From: Leptospira dzoumogneensis
GTDB lineage: Bacteria > Spirochaetota > Leptospiria > Leptospirales > Leptospiraceae
DNA: 64,000 nt
Direction: 5' to 3'
Assembly: GCF_004770895.1 (NCBI RefSeq)
Contig: NZ_RQHS01000005.1
Coordinates: 62,001 to 126,000, forward strand
Positions within the stretch are counted from its first letter, which is position 1, and the number at the start of each line of letters is the position of its first letter. A model generated the notes under the pieces. It searched no databases. It saw only the letters and a program-made list of their open reading frames with translations, and had not been told where the DNA came from. This document shows, piece after piece, positions 46,794-56,737 of this stretch. A program made the translations under genes and the position numbers.

Positions 46794-47320
46794 GTAGTTT
46801 TCTTTTTCAAAAATTTTTCGATCTTAGGGCGGATCACATAATGACAGTAAGGCTGTCCTGGATTTAGCCTGAAATAGTTTTGGTGATAATTTTCCGCCGG
46901 GAAAAACTTTTCTAATGCAATAATCTCCGTCACGATAGTAGAAGCAAACTTAGGCCCAGCTTCTGTTCTGGAAGCTTCAGCAATTTCTTTCTGAGTTTGG
47001 TTTTCGTATAAGATGATACTTCTATATTGAGGACCTTCGTCGTTGCCCTGTTTATTCCTGGTAGTAGGATCGTGTGCTTCCCAGAAAATTTCTAAAATGT
47101 TTTTGTAGGAGATCTTACTTGGATCGAATCCTACTCGGATCACTTCCGCATGCCCGGTAAGTCCCGTACAAATTGATCTATAATTCGGTGCAGGGTCATG
47201 TCCTCCCGCATAACCGGAGACGATGGATTCTACTCCGTCCACCAATTGGTAGATCGCTTCTACACACCAAAAACATCCTCCACCTAAAACTGCGTATTCC
47301 AGATCTTTTTGTTCCGACAT
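46787..47320 (-). CDS. msrA: Peptide methionine sulfoxide reductase MsrA
   Basis: Repairs methionine-S-sulfoxide in proteins. The active site is GCFWC with catalytic Cys16 and Cys19. GYAGGHDPAPNYRSIC and TGHAEVIRVGFDP are conserved, and QNYFRLNPGQPYCHYVI supplies a candidate resolving Cys. Length 177 is typical. Its 3' end overlaps the histidine kinase gene by 7 nt tail to tail. Confidence 0.94.
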   Translation of the reverse strand: MSEQKDLEYAVLGGGCFWCVEAIYQLVDGVESIVSGYAGGHDPAPNYRSICTGLTGHAEVIRVGFDPSKISYKNILEIFWEAHDPTTRNKQGNDEGPQYRSIILYENQTQKEIAEASRTEAGPKFASTIVTEIIALEKFFPAENYHQNYFRLNPGQPYCHYVIRPKIEKFLKKKTTH

Positions 47321-47438
47321 TCCATCCTCCTTTCTTATTAGATTTGATTCAGGTCAGAAAGTCGGATCTCGGAAACATTTTTCCGAATTTCTCGCTAAAA
47401 AACGTAAGCATTAAACCAGAATTGAGACCGGGACGGGT

Positions 47439-47876
47439 ATGAAGTTGAAACTAATATTAAACCCCAAACCGATCAAAAGTAAATCTTGGAAGGCTAGGTC
47501 TCCCAGAGAATCCATGCCGGTCTGTACCTTGATCCTGCCGGATAATTTGTATAAAAATTATCTCAAAAACTGGAACGGATCTAGACCGGGAGCCACATGT
47601 CTAAAGGACTTATTGGAACTATACGGACCTGATTTGCAGTTCCAAGAGAAATTAAATCCTGACTCCGTTCTGATGATGTATCAAAAAAAGGAAGAAGGCA
47701 GGCAGAAAAACTGGAATCGACTGAATTTCAGACCTGATCTGGAAGATTGGAATCTTTTAGGGAACTACGCAAGAAAACACGGAGTTTCCAAGTGTTACTT
47801 GTTTACGTTTTTGTTAAGCAAATACTTTTCCGATACTCCTTCTCCCGAGTTTTCTAAAAAGAAGAAGGTAGCCTGA
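47439..47876 (+). CDS. DUF1564-like leptospiral protein
   Basis: A 145-residue basic cytoplasmic protein. The C-terminal half, RLNFRPDLEDWNLLGNYARK and HGVSKCYLFTFLL, matches the conserved core of DUF1564 (..FRP..EDW..LG..A..LGVSRC.LF..LL), a family found expanded in Leptospira. The N-terminal part has a typical LILPDNLYKNYL segment. Function is unknown; ribbon-helix-helix-like DNA binding has been suggested by the short strand-helix-helix pattern but I cannot show it. It starts in the 118-nt gap after the divergent msrA. Confidence 0.7.
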   Translation: MKLKLILNPKPIKSKSWKARSPRESMPVCTLILPDNLYKNYLKNWNGSRPGATCLKDLLELYGPDLQFQEKLNPDSVLMMYQKKEEGRQKNWNRLNFRPDLEDWNLLGNYARKHGVSKCYLFTFLLSKYFSDTPSPEFSKKKKVA

Positions 47877-47883
47877 TCGAAAA

Positions 47884-48309
47884 TTAATCTCTGCTGCGGA
47901 TCGGATGAATAGGTTGTCCTGAACTTAATTTTGCGATCTCATCTTCTACGGAAACCAATCTTTGGATTGTAGTGTTTAGAAGGAGTGAGAAAAATTTAGG
48001 ATTCGTTTGTCCGATCCGATAGAACATTTCCTGGTCCAAGATACCTATCTTTGCTTTTTCAGTGATGACTCTTGCGGTTGCGGCTCTAGGTACGTTATTG
48101 ATCAATGCGATTTCTCCGAAAAAGGATCCAGGTTCTAAATTTCGGATCACTCTTTCTTCTCCATCGTAGGACTTTCTGATCTCCAGAGCGCCTGTGAAAA
48201 CAAAATACATCATTCCGTTGGAAGGATCTTTTTCTTTAAAAACATCTTCTCCGGCAAGATAGGTCTTAACTGATACGTTATTTATGAATTCTAAAATATT
48301 AATTCCCAT
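47884..48309 (-). CDS. Cyclic-nucleotide-binding domain protein
   Basis: A 141-residue single cNMP-binding domain without a helix-turn-helix. LEPGSFFGEIALINNVPRAATARV contains the phosphate-binding cassette (FGE-x-A-L-x4-x-R-A-A/T), with the Arg and Glu that contact cyclic phosphate. The short C-terminal helix ends HPIRSRD. It probably acts by binding a partner rather than DNA. The gene begins 1 nt after the stop of a paralogous gene on the same strand. Confidence 0.83.
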   Translation of the reverse strand: MGINILEFINNVSVKTYLAGEDVFKEKDPSNGMMYFVFTGALEIRKSYDGEERVIRNLEPGSFFGEIALINNVPRAATARVITEKAKIGILDQEMFYRIGQTNPKFFSLLLNTTIQRLVSVEDEIAKLSSGQPIHPIRSRD

Positions 48310-48310
48310 C

Positions 48311-48850
48311 TTATGATTCCTTGTTTACTGCAGCTTCTGCGGGAGCTTCTTCTTGAGTAGTTTCAGTGTTTGTTACTTCGGAAGTTTCCGAAACTTCTGC
48401 TTCTTTTTCGGCCGCCGGTGATTCTGTAGCCTTGGACTCTTCTTCTTTTTTATGGATCTCGGTATAAAGAGCTTCTAGTTTCATCTCAGCTCTATTCAAT
48501 TTTTCGAAAGTGTTTTTGAGAAGTAAGAGTAAAAATTGAGGACTTGTTTTTTCCAGTTTTTCGAAAACACTCTTATTTAGAACTCCAAGTTTGGCGGAAG
48601 GAGAAAGAACTTGGACCGACATCGCTCTGGCTCTTCCTGAGATTAAAGCGATCTCTCCGAAAAATTCTCCGGGGAAAACTTCCTTGATGGATTTCTCTCC
48701 GGCGTCCGGGCGATTCTTGCTGACCTTTAAATGCCCTTGGAAAAGGAAATACATGTTTCCGTCGGATCCTTCTCCTTCTTTGAATATGAAGGAATCTTTC
48801 GGATAAACCCGGGTAAAAACGCTGTGAACGAAATCCAGAATGGTCGGCAT
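48311..48850 (-). CDS. Cyclic-nucleotide-binding domain protein with acidic tail
   Basis: A 179-residue paralogue of the next gene. The cassette is FPGEFFGEIALISGRARAMSV. After the binding domain comes a helical segment (FEKLNRAEMKLEALYTEIHK) and a ~45-residue Glu/Ala/Thr-rich tail that looks disordered. No DNA-binding domain. The tandem arrangement suggests a heterodimer or two sensors with different partners; both lack output domains, so their effect must be through protein contact. Confidence 0.83.
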   Translation of the reverse strand: MPTILDFVHSVFTRVYPKDSFIFKEGEGSDGNMYFLFQGHLKVSKNRPDAGEKSIKEVFPGEFFGEIALISGRARAMSVQVLSPSAKLGVLNKSVFEKLEKTSPQFLLLLLKNTFEKLNRAEMKLEALYTEIHKKEEESKATESPAAEKEAEVSETSEVTNTETTQEEAPAEAAVNKES

Positions 48851-48876
48851 TTTATGTAAGACGGGGAAAAGTCTTT

Positions 48877-48901
48877 AGATCCGACGGGATCTGATTTTTT
48901 T
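48877..48901 (+). other. Hairpin with T-run (plus strand) upstream of the cyclic-nucleotide genes
   Basis: AGATCC (48877-48882) pairs with GGATCT (48887-48892), followed by GATTTTTTT. All flanking genes are on the minus strand, so as a plus-strand terminator it could only stop antisense transcripts. On the minus strand the stem is followed by AAAGACTTTT, a poor tail. Confidence 0.35.
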
Positions 48902-48948
48902 CAAAAATCAATTTTGATGAGTCGTTCTAAAATAAGTTGGACCAGGTT

Positions 48949-49494
48949 TCAGTCGAATCCGTCCAAACTTGCCAGAGTAAGAAAAGAGAGCATAAAACTT
49001 ATATAAACTATAATTTGGAATATCGCCGTAAAGATCAGATAAACGGACCTGAATTTTAAACCGATCGTTTTAGTCAGAAAATTTTCCCAGGCTGCTACTA
49101 ATATAATTGGAACTGACATTAGAAGTTCCGGAGTACTTATATCCGTCTTGAATAAACTTCCTAGTTTGGAGCCGATCAGAAATAATGCGAGACTCACAAC
49201 GCTAAAAAGCAAAGCTTTGAGACTTCCTAAACCTTCCTGCGTTTCCGAAAATTTTTCCAAAAATAGATTCCGAAAAGAAGCAATTCCAGCATTATATAAA
49301 ACTAATACAGTAATTACTAGCCAGATTAAACCGGCGATTTCCGTATTTGTTGCAGATGCTTGGCTTCTCACCGCAGGAGAAGAATAAGTCATTACAAAAA
49401 TGAATATCGATACTGCGGAAATTATGGATAGAATGAAAAGAATTAGAACAGGATTTAAAATTTTAGACTTCAAGTGTGCCTTCCGGTTTCGCAA
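48949..49494 (-). CDS. Five- or six-helix membrane protein, unknown function
   Basis: A 181-residue integral membrane protein. Hydrophobic segments lie at about 15-37, 51-71, 89-110, 122-140 and 150-175. A conserved-looking WENFLTKTIG sits between helices 4 and 5. The layout resembles Yip1-type proteins, but the evidence is weak. It probably forms its own transcript. Confidence 0.55.
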   Translation of the reverse strand: MRNRKAHLKSKILNPVLILFILSIISAVSIFIFVMTYSSPAVRSQASATNTEIAGLIWLVITVLVLYNAGIASFRNLFLEKFSETQEGLGSLKALLFSVVSLALFLIGSKLGSLFKTDISTPELLMSVPIILVAAWENFLTKTIGLKFRSVYLIFTAIFQIIVYISFMLSFLTLASLDGFD

Positions 49495-49620
49495 AGGATC
49501 TGAACCTCCGTATTTTCAGGCAAGGAAAAGAAAGGCAATCATATAAAGTAAAACCGCCTATTCTTAGTAAGGTGGTCTTACGCGAATAACGTTATCGAGA
49601 AATTGAACTCTTATTACTCA

Positions 49621-49650
49621 AAAAAAGTTATACTCGGAGTATAGTTTTTT
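49621..49650 (-). terminator. Probable terminator after the universal stress protein gene
   Basis: TATACTC and GAGTATA form a compact, AT-rich inverted repeat. On the minus strand it is followed by ACTTTTTTT. The stem is weak, so confidence is limited. It begins ~20 nt after the stop codon at 49670. Confidence 0.45.
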
Positions 49651-49669
49651 CCAAATTTAGATTCGAGTT

Positions 49670-50377
49670 TTAATTCCCTTTTCTTAAGATCAGAAAAGAG
49701 AGTCCTTGCCTATCCAATAGAACGGAGTGAAAGGATTTGTACGTACTATAATCCAAAATCGCCAGGTTCTTGGTTTGGTCCGCTGCTGCGTTTAAAGAAA
49801 ATGGGATCCAAGGTTTGAACTGATCGGTTTGGTTCAGTCCGAACTCGGATTGGTTGACTCCTGAAAGAACAGGGATCGGTTTTTCTATAAAAGTAGAAAG
49901 ACCGGAAGAAAATGGAAAGAGGGGAGCAGAATCCAGACCGGGAGAGTAGATAATCGGTTCTATCGGAGCGACTAACCCGTTATCTGCGAGAACCGCTATG
50001 TCCAATTCGGACAAATGTCTAAGCACATCTCCTACTTTTCCCCCGAGCAAATTGTCGGAGAACAAAGAACGTGCAGCACCTAACAGAAGTAAATCGATCT
50101 CTTTACTTTTTGCGATCTCTACGATCCCTGGAACAATCCAGTCGGAAGGAAATCCTACTGTTTCAAAACTGAATTCCGAACCGGCGGCTTCTTCTCTAAC
50201 TGCTTGGAAAATTTCATCCTCTTCTAATATAGGAAATCCTTCCGATTTAGATTCTACTGAAACGACGTGTAACGCTACTATGGAAAGATTTTCTTTGGAT
50301 TTAGAGAATAGGGCCCTTGTCAGCCCGAAAAGTTTTGCTCCCATCTTGGGATTGGCAAACGAAATTAGAACTTTCAT
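49670..50377 (-). CDS. Universal stress protein-like protein under c-di-AMP riboswitch control
   Basis: The N-terminal ~140 residues match a Usp domain: KVLISFANPKMGAKLFGLTR, an inner EIDLLLLGAARS strand followed by a glycine-rich loop (LLGGKVGDVLRHL) near the usual nucleotide-binding GSVS-type site, and IAVLADNG. The C-terminal ~95 residues resemble a second, degenerate half. Usp domains in other bacteria include known c-di-AMP receptors. A strong AGGAGG lies 5 nt upstream of the ATG. The 5' leader carries promoter, aptamer and terminator, so transcription should fall when c-di-AMP is high. Its physiological role, perhaps osmotic or K+ stress, is inference. Confidence 0.72.
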   Translation of the reverse strand: MKVLISFANPKMGAKLFGLTRALFSKSKENLSIVALHVVSVESKSEGFPILEEDEIFQAVREEAAGSEFSFETVGFPSDWIVPGIVEIAKSKEIDLLLLGAARSLFSDNLLGGKVGDVLRHLSELDIAVLADNGLVAPIEPIIYSPGLDSAPLFPFSSGLSTFIEKPIPVLSGVNQSEFGLNQTDQFKPWIPFSLNAAADQTKNLAILDYSTYKSFHSVLLDRQGLSFLILRKGN

Positions 50378-50423
50378 TTTCGCCTCCTAGGTTATAATTT
50401 CCCCGGAACTATTTCGCTGGATG

Positions 50424-50452
50424 AAAAAATCCCAAGGCTAGAATGAGCCGGG
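50424..50452 (-). terminator. Riboswitch-linked intrinsic terminator (attenuator)
   Basis: On the minus strand CCC-GGCT and AGCC-TT-GGG form a stem around a 6-nt loop (50452-50431), followed by ATTTTTT (50429-50424). It lies between the aptamer and the start codon of the stress-protein gene, where an expression platform is expected. Confidence 0.7.
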
Positions 50453-50464
50453 AAGATTGGAAGG

Positions 50465-50595
50465 AAACTCCTGTCTTCTCTCCATGCTTACGAAGTTAGC
50501 TGACGGGCTAGGAAAGAGAGATTTCCCCCGTAAGAAACGGTTAGCCCCAAAATTTGGTTCCTCCGCTCCGATTTCTGTCGGATTAAGCAGACTCT
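50465..50595 (-). ncRNA. c-di-AMP riboswitch (ydaO/yuaA family aptamer)
   Basis: On the minus strand the leader contains the family's conserved blocks in order: GCGGAGGAACCAAATTTTGG (50565-50546), a GGGGGAAA block, TAGCCC, then GTCAGCTAACTTCGTAAGC (50504-50486) and GGAGAGAAG. Outer pairing of GTCT with AGAC closes the domain. Members of this family bind two c-di-AMP molecules and usually turn genes off. Here the aptamer follows a near-consensus promoter and precedes an intrinsic terminator, giving a complete off-switch for the stress-protein gene. The assignment rests on consensus recalled from Rfam ydaO-yuaA; boundaries are approximate. Confidence 0.82.
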
Positions 50596-50601
50596 AAACG
50601 A

Positions 50602-50629
50602 AGTGTAGCTAGAAAAACGAATTTGTCAA
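50602..50629 (-). promoter_or_regulatory. Sigma-70 promoter of the riboswitch-controlled stress gene
   Basis: On the minus strand TTGACA (50629-50624) and TACACT (50607-50602) are separated by 16 nt. The predicted transcript starts at about 50595, just where the riboswitch aptamer begins. Confidence 0.65.
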
Positions 50630-50708
50630 GTAGTAGATTAAAGTGATTATATAACGACCACAAGACAATTAGAGCAAATAAACTTAGGTTTATTCTAGCT
50701 TTCGTTAA

Positions 50709-51023
50709 TTACTTAAGATAGGAACAGCAATAGTCGCTTAGCTTTTTTACGTTCAGTTTGAATTTGGAATTTGCAGGAACTTCAAAAGATTGTCCACCTT
50801 TGATCTCTTTCCATTCGGGATTTCCAGGCAGTTGTACCAAAAGATCTCCATCCAGAATTTCCATAATTTCTTTTTGGTCTGTTCCGAACTCGTATTCTCC
50901 GGGCATTAAGATGCCTAGTGTCTTTTTTTCTCCATTGGAGAATAATACAGTCCTACTGGTGACTTTGCCGTCAAAGTATACGTTCGCTTTTTTAATTACT
51001 GTTACGTTATCGAATTGTTGCAT
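50709..51023 (-). CDS. ppnP: Pyrimidine/purine nucleoside phosphorylase PpnP
   Basis: Small cupin-fold phosphorolytic enzyme (DUF1255) that splits several nucleosides to base and ribose-1-phosphate. [47 protein letters not shown] and [12 protein letters not shown] are the conserved segments. Length 104 is normal. It lies upstream of the riboswitch promoter on the same strand and is probably transcribed separately. Confidence 0.9.
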   Translation of the reverse strand: MQQFDNVTVIKKANVYFDGKVTSRTVLFSNGEKKTLGILMPGEYEFGTDQKEIMEILDGDLLVQLPGNPEWKEIKGGQSFEVPANSKFKLNVKKLSDYCCSYLK

Positions 51024-51085
51024 TATAGAATCAAGCTCCGAAACTAAAATTTAAAACGGAGCTTAGAACGATACCAAATAATTTC

Positions 51086-52780
51086 TTATTTGGAGGTCAA
51101 CCAACGCATTCCATCTTCTCTGGAAGGAGTATTGATCAGATCTATATTCCCTGCTTTCATAGATTTAGTATCTATTGAAAGTTCGGACAATACCGATTGA
51201 GGGATGACGATAGCGATCTTTTTTAAAGTAGAAGCGATCGCTTTAGGGAACCATGTTTCGTTTACCCAGGTTTGTGCTTCCGCAGAAACGATCCCCATAT
51301 TAGAAGTATCCGCCATCCATTTGGTAACTTGCTTTTCTCTTACAAGTTCCAGGCCCTTCTCCAGCATCTCTCTGTAACCTTCGTAGCTGAAGTTTTCAGT
51401 CCATACGATCTCAACTAGATCATACTTTTTAACGTAATATAGTTTTCCGATCGCGGCCGTGAATTTGAGTTCGTGAGTCTTGGGATCCAGTAACTTCTCG
51501 GCTGCTTTTTCCTTTGCGGCTATACGGAACATTTCCACCGTATTTCCTAGTTTATCCGCAGTATTAGAAATTCCTAAAATTCTTTCCGCTAAAGTATCGC
51601 TGTTCTCCGAGTTATTCACTGCCAAAGCGCTGATAGAAGAAACCGAATCCACAACTTCTCTTGTGGCAGTATTATGTTCTGTAACTGCATTTCTGATCTC
51701 GTCGGAACGTTTGAATACGAAGTCAGCTTCTTTTAATACCGAATTTCTAAGTTCTTGCTGGGAATTTACCGCGGCCCGAACTTCTTTGATCTGTACGGAC
51801 ATTCTGTCTATTGTTTCTATAATTTCTTGGATCTCCTTTGTAGTGATCTGTATCCTTTCCAAACCTTGGTTCATATCTTCTTGGTTTTTCTTTACCAATT
51901 CGTTGATACTTCTTACACTTAAAGCGGTTCTTTCTGCAAGTTTAGAAACCTCGTCCGCAACTACTGCAAAACCTCTTCCTGCTTCTCCCGCTCTTGCAGC
52001 TTCGATGGACGCATTCAGTGCCAGCATGTTTATTTTTTCGCTGATATCTGCGATATTCCCGATGGTTTTAGTGATCTCTTTGGAACTTTTAGAAAGATTA
52101 TCTATTGCTTGTCCCATATAAGTTAAGGACTGGGAACCCTTCTCCGCACGTTTAGAAATATCTTCAAAGGAAACTAAGGTCTCGTCTACTTGCCCTTTCG
52201 TTTTTTCGATCGCAGAAGAAAGTTTTTCCACTTCCGAAACCAAATTGCTCATGCTGTTCGCATTCTCTCCCGCGATAGAAGAGATGGAAGTTGCTACTCC
52301 TGAAATTTCTTCGATGGATGCGGAGACTTCTTCGGTAGCTGCTGACTGGGATTGTATATTGGAGCCGAAGTCCAAGACTACGGTTCTCATCTCTCCCGAA
52401 TCTGCAGAAAGAATTTCTGCCGTATTTCTGATCAGTCCGATCAACTCTGACTGTCCTTGTAACATTCTATGAAAACTTTCATAAAAATCAAAAAGTAGAT
52501 CTTTGGAGTTTGTTTCTATTCTCGCAGTTAAGTCGCCTTTACTGACTTTCTTAAATGAATCTTGTATGGTTTGGAATGTTTTAGCAAGCCAAGTGCCTGA
52601 AAAAATCCCCATACATAAAGAAAAGAAAACTCCGACTCCCGCGGAGATGGAGGCTGCCGATCCGAATTTTTCAGCGGGTAGAATTCCTAAAATATAGAAT
52701 GTTCCGAGTATGGAACCGAGCACCAAAGAAGTGAAAATGGAATAAGAGAAAAAATAATAGAGCCTAAGTTTGAATAACAT
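51086..52780 (-). CDS. Methyl-accepting chemotaxis protein fused to a STAS/SEC14-like domain
   Basis: Two helices (about 8-32 and 41-65) are separated by very little, so there is no large periplasmic sensor. A HAMP-like segment leads to the signalling coiled coil with the invariant tip [20 protein letters not shown], and further methylation helices. After about residue 435 an extra ~120-residue domain appears: [40 protein letters not shown] and [19 protein letters not shown] resemble stand-alone STAS/SEC14 proteins. An MCP with a C-terminal STAS-like domain and no ligand domain probably senses a cytoplasmic signal; that is inference. Confidence 0.88.
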   Translation of the reverse strand: MLFKLRLYYFFSYSIFTSLVLGSILGTFYILGILPAEKFGSAASISAGVGVFFSLCMGIFSGTWLAKTFQTIQDSFKKVSKGDLTARIETNSKDLLFDFYESFHRMLQGQSELIGLIRNTAEILSADSGEMRTVVLDFGSNIQSQSAATEEVSASIEEISGVATSISSIAGENANSMSNLVSEVEKLSSAIEKTKGQVDETLVSFEDISKRAEKGSQSLTYMGQAIDNLSKSSKEITKTIGNIADISEKINMLALNASIEAARAGEAGRGFAVVADEVSKLAERTALSVRSINELVKKNQEDMNQGLERIQITTKEIQEIIETIDRMSVQIKEVRAAVNSQQELRNSVLKEADFVFKRSDEIRNAVTEHNTATREVVDSVSSISALAVNNSENSDTLAERILGISNTADKLGNTVEMFRIAAKEKAAEKLLDPKTHELKFTAAIGKLYYVKKYDLVEIVWTENFSYEGYREMLEKGLELVREKQVTKWMADTSNMGIVSAEAQTWVNETWFPKAIASTLKKIAIVIPQSVLSELSIDTKSMKAGNIDLINTPSREDGMRWLTSK

Positions 52781-53042
52781 CGAGATTCCTTTTCTGTATA
52801 GGACGGAGATCTTTTTTGGAACCTATTCTAAGTCAGTCTTAAATTGAAAATAGATCCGGATCCAGCGGACCTTCTTCTTTTGTTTTGAAAGTATAAGTGC
52901 AGAAGTTTCCCTGTCTGGAAATCCAATTTCCGCCCCTTAAGGGATGGAAATTGCAAATTTTTTCTGTCAGTTGGGCTCTGAGACTGCTTAAAATCCAAAA
53001 TTCTTGACTTTTTTAGAATATTTCGGAAACTTGAGAGGTATT
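52781..53042. other. Intergenic region between the MCP and hrcA
   Basis: About 260 nt with no gene I can support. It holds a small CCCTTAAGGG palindrome near 52936-52945 and a TTGACT box at 53004-53009 with no good -10 partner. The hrcA promoter must lie near the 3' end, next to the CIRCE operator. Confidence 0.4.
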
Positions 53043-53069
53043 TTAGCACTCTAACTTGCAGAGTGCCAA
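53043..53069 (+). promoter_or_regulatory. CIRCE operator of the hrcA-grpE-dnaK-dnaJ operon
   Basis: TTAGCACTC and GAGTGCCAA flank exactly 9 nt, matching the CIRCE consensus with one mismatch (GAGTGCcAA). HrcA dimers bind CIRCE and repress heat-shock genes. It lies 11 nt upstream of the hrcA ATG. Confidence 0.9.
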
Positions 53070-53080
53070 TAAGAATAGAT

Positions 53081-54115
53081 ATGGAACTATCCCAAAGACA
53101 TAGGATGATCCTAAAGGCCACTGTGGACGAGTTTATCCAAGAAAACCGTCCTGTTGGCTCTAAAACCTTATTCGACAAACATGATATAGGTTTGTCCCCG
53201 GCTTCTATACGTACTGTTCTTAAAGAACTGGAAGAGATGGGGTATCTTGCTTCTCGCCATACTTCGGGGGGAAGGATCCCGACAGAGATAGGTTATCGAT
53301 TCTATGTGGATTCTTTAGTGGTTCTTTATGAGTTAACCATTAAGGAAAAACAAAGGATCCAGGAAGAATACCTGAAGATGCAGTTCAAACTGGATCAGAT
53401 ACTAAAGGCGACTGCGAGTGTTCTTGCTAGTCTTTCCAATTCTGCGGGTGTTGTTTTAGGGCCGGCCAAAAGTCTGGACACTCTCAAACATGTGGAACTG
53501 ATCCATGTCCATGGGGACGAGGTCCTGATGATCATGGTAATGAGATCCGGAGCGGTGCTGAACCGCAGCGTATTCTTGGATCGGAATTATAGCCAAGAGG
53601 AATTATATCAGATCTCGAAATATCTGAACGATAACGCGAAAGGTTATGATATGTTCGAGATCCAGGAGAAGGTGATCCCTTCCCTATTGCTGAGAAAAGA
53701 CGGACCATTAGATTTTTATAAAGTGTCCGGAGTGATCTCCGCCGCGATGACGCCGGATAATTCCGAAGTGTCTTTGTATATAGATGGTCTCAAGAATTTA
53801 TACGGAAGATTTAAGGACGAAGACGAAGAGGAAAGGTTGAACCAGGTCCTTTCGCTTTTGGATGATAAAAGATTCCTTACTCGGATGTTCGGAGATTATT
53901 CCGAACATGACGGAGTTTATACCGTCATAGGAAAAGACGGAGACGGAAGAATGGGCGGAGTGAGTATCATCACTTCCGGATATAGAATGGGAGAAAAACG
54001 GATAGGCGCTATGGGGATCATAGGTCCTCAGCGGATGGATTATCATAGAGCCCTTCCACTTGTGGATTTTACTTCGAAACTGGTTTCGGAGATGATCACG
54101 CGTATTAGTAAGTAG
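53081..54115 (+). CDS. hrcA: Heat-inducible transcription repressor HrcA
   Basis: Represses the chaperone operon by binding CIRCE; its folding depends on GroEL, which links repression to chaperone load. The N-terminal winged helix reads SQRHRMILKATVDEFIQENR then PVGSKTL and LSPASIRTVLKELEEMGYL; the rest is the HrcA dimerisation/GAF-like domain with GVVLGPAKSLDTL. I chose ATG 53081 because the earlier GTG at 53063 lies inside the operator. Length 344 is typical. It is first in the operon. Confidence 0.95.
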   Translation: MELSQRHRMILKATVDEFIQENRPVGSKTLFDKHDIGLSPASIRTVLKELEEMGYLASRHTSGGRIPTEIGYRFYVDSLVVLYELTIKEKQRIQEEYLKMQFKLDQILKATASVLASLSNSAGVVLGPAKSLDTLKHVELIHVHGDEVLMIMVMRSGAVLNRSVFLDRNYSQEELYQISKYLNDNAKGYDMFEIQEKVIPSLLLRKDGPLDFYKVSGVISAAMTPDNSEVSLYIDGLKNLYGRFKDEDEEERLNQVLSLLDDKRFLTRMFGDYSEHDGVYTVIGKDGDGRMGGVSIITSGYRMGEKRIGAMGIIGPQRMDYHRALPLVDFTSKLVSEMITRISK

Positions 54116-54145
54116 TAATGAACCATGCAAGGAAATGATAGAGAG

Positions 54146-54700
54146 ATGAGTCAAGAAGAAGCGGTCGCAACGCCTACCGGAGAAAATTCGGAAGGATCCC
54201 AAAAACCGGAAAGCGCAGAGGAAACTTTACGCAAGGAATTGGAAATTGCGAAAAAAGAGATCGAGTCTTTAAAAGATTCTTGGACTCGCGAAAGAGCCGA
54301 GTTCCAGAATTATAAAAGAAGATCTGCACAAGAATTCTCTAATATAAAAAGAGAAGCGGTCAAATCTTTGGTAACTGAGTTTTTGAGCCCTATCGATAAT
54401 TTGGATCGTGTAGGTTCCGGTGCAAACGTTACGGAAGAAGTGAAACCTTTCGTAGACGGAGTAACGATGATCCTAAAGGAATTTTATTCCGTATTAGAAA
54501 GATCGAACGTGTTCAGACAATATCCTCAGGGAGAGGCATTTGATCCGACTTTGATGGAAGCATTGTCTTCCGAAGAAGGGGATCAATACAAAGAGGAAAC
54601 TGTGATCGAAGTATATCAGGCAGGATTCTATATTAAGGAAAATGAAGATAAGTTCTCCTTAAGACCTGCAAGGGTGAGAATCGGAAAACCCAAAGCTTAA
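54146..54700 (+). CDS. grpE: Nucleotide exchange factor GrpE
   Basis: Releases ADP from DnaK. The long coiled coil (about 30-80, KELEIAKKEIESLKDSW then RERAEFQNYKRRSAQE) and the C-terminal wing (VFRQYPQGEAFDPTLMEALS) are characteristic. ATG 54146 has AAGGA 12 nt upstream; an alternative ATG at 54125 would add seven residues without a ribosome-binding site. It lies 30 nt after hrcA. A hairpin overlaps its stop codon. Confidence 0.93.
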   Translation: MSQEEAVATPTGENSEGSQKPESAEETLRKELEIAKKEIESLKDSWTRERAEFQNYKRRSAQEFSNIKREAVKSLVTEFLSPIDNLDRVGSGANVTEEVKPFVDGVTMILKEFYSVLERSNVFRQYPQGEAFDPTLMEALSSEEGDQYKEETVIEVYQAGFYIKENEDKFSLRPARVRIGKPKA

Positions 54701-54709
54701 TGCTTTGGG
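54689..54709 (+). other. Intercistronic hairpin over the grpE stop codon
   Basis: CCCAAAGC (54689-54696) pairs with GCTTTGGG (54702-54709), enclosing the TAA stop. No T-run follows, so it is not a terminator. Its position between grpE and dnaK suggests an RNA processing or stability element that could set the relative amounts of the two messages. Confidence 0.5.
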
Positions 54710-54795
54710 CCTTAGGCGCAGGTCGCCTTGAGTAAATCGAATTAAATCATGAATAACCGCCGAGGAAGGATCCAGTGGCGGAAGGAGAAACCAAA

Positions 54796-56730
<1,935 letters not shown>

Positions 56731-56737
56731 CTAAGAC

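Noticed and set aside
51480..52121. A 213-residue frame opposite the MCP gene
   Set aside because: It is the antisense of a repetitive coiled coil, with no start site signal or motif.
53063..53080. Longer HrcA start at GTG 53063
   Set aside because: It lies within the CIRCE operator; the ATG at 53081 gives the standard N-terminus.
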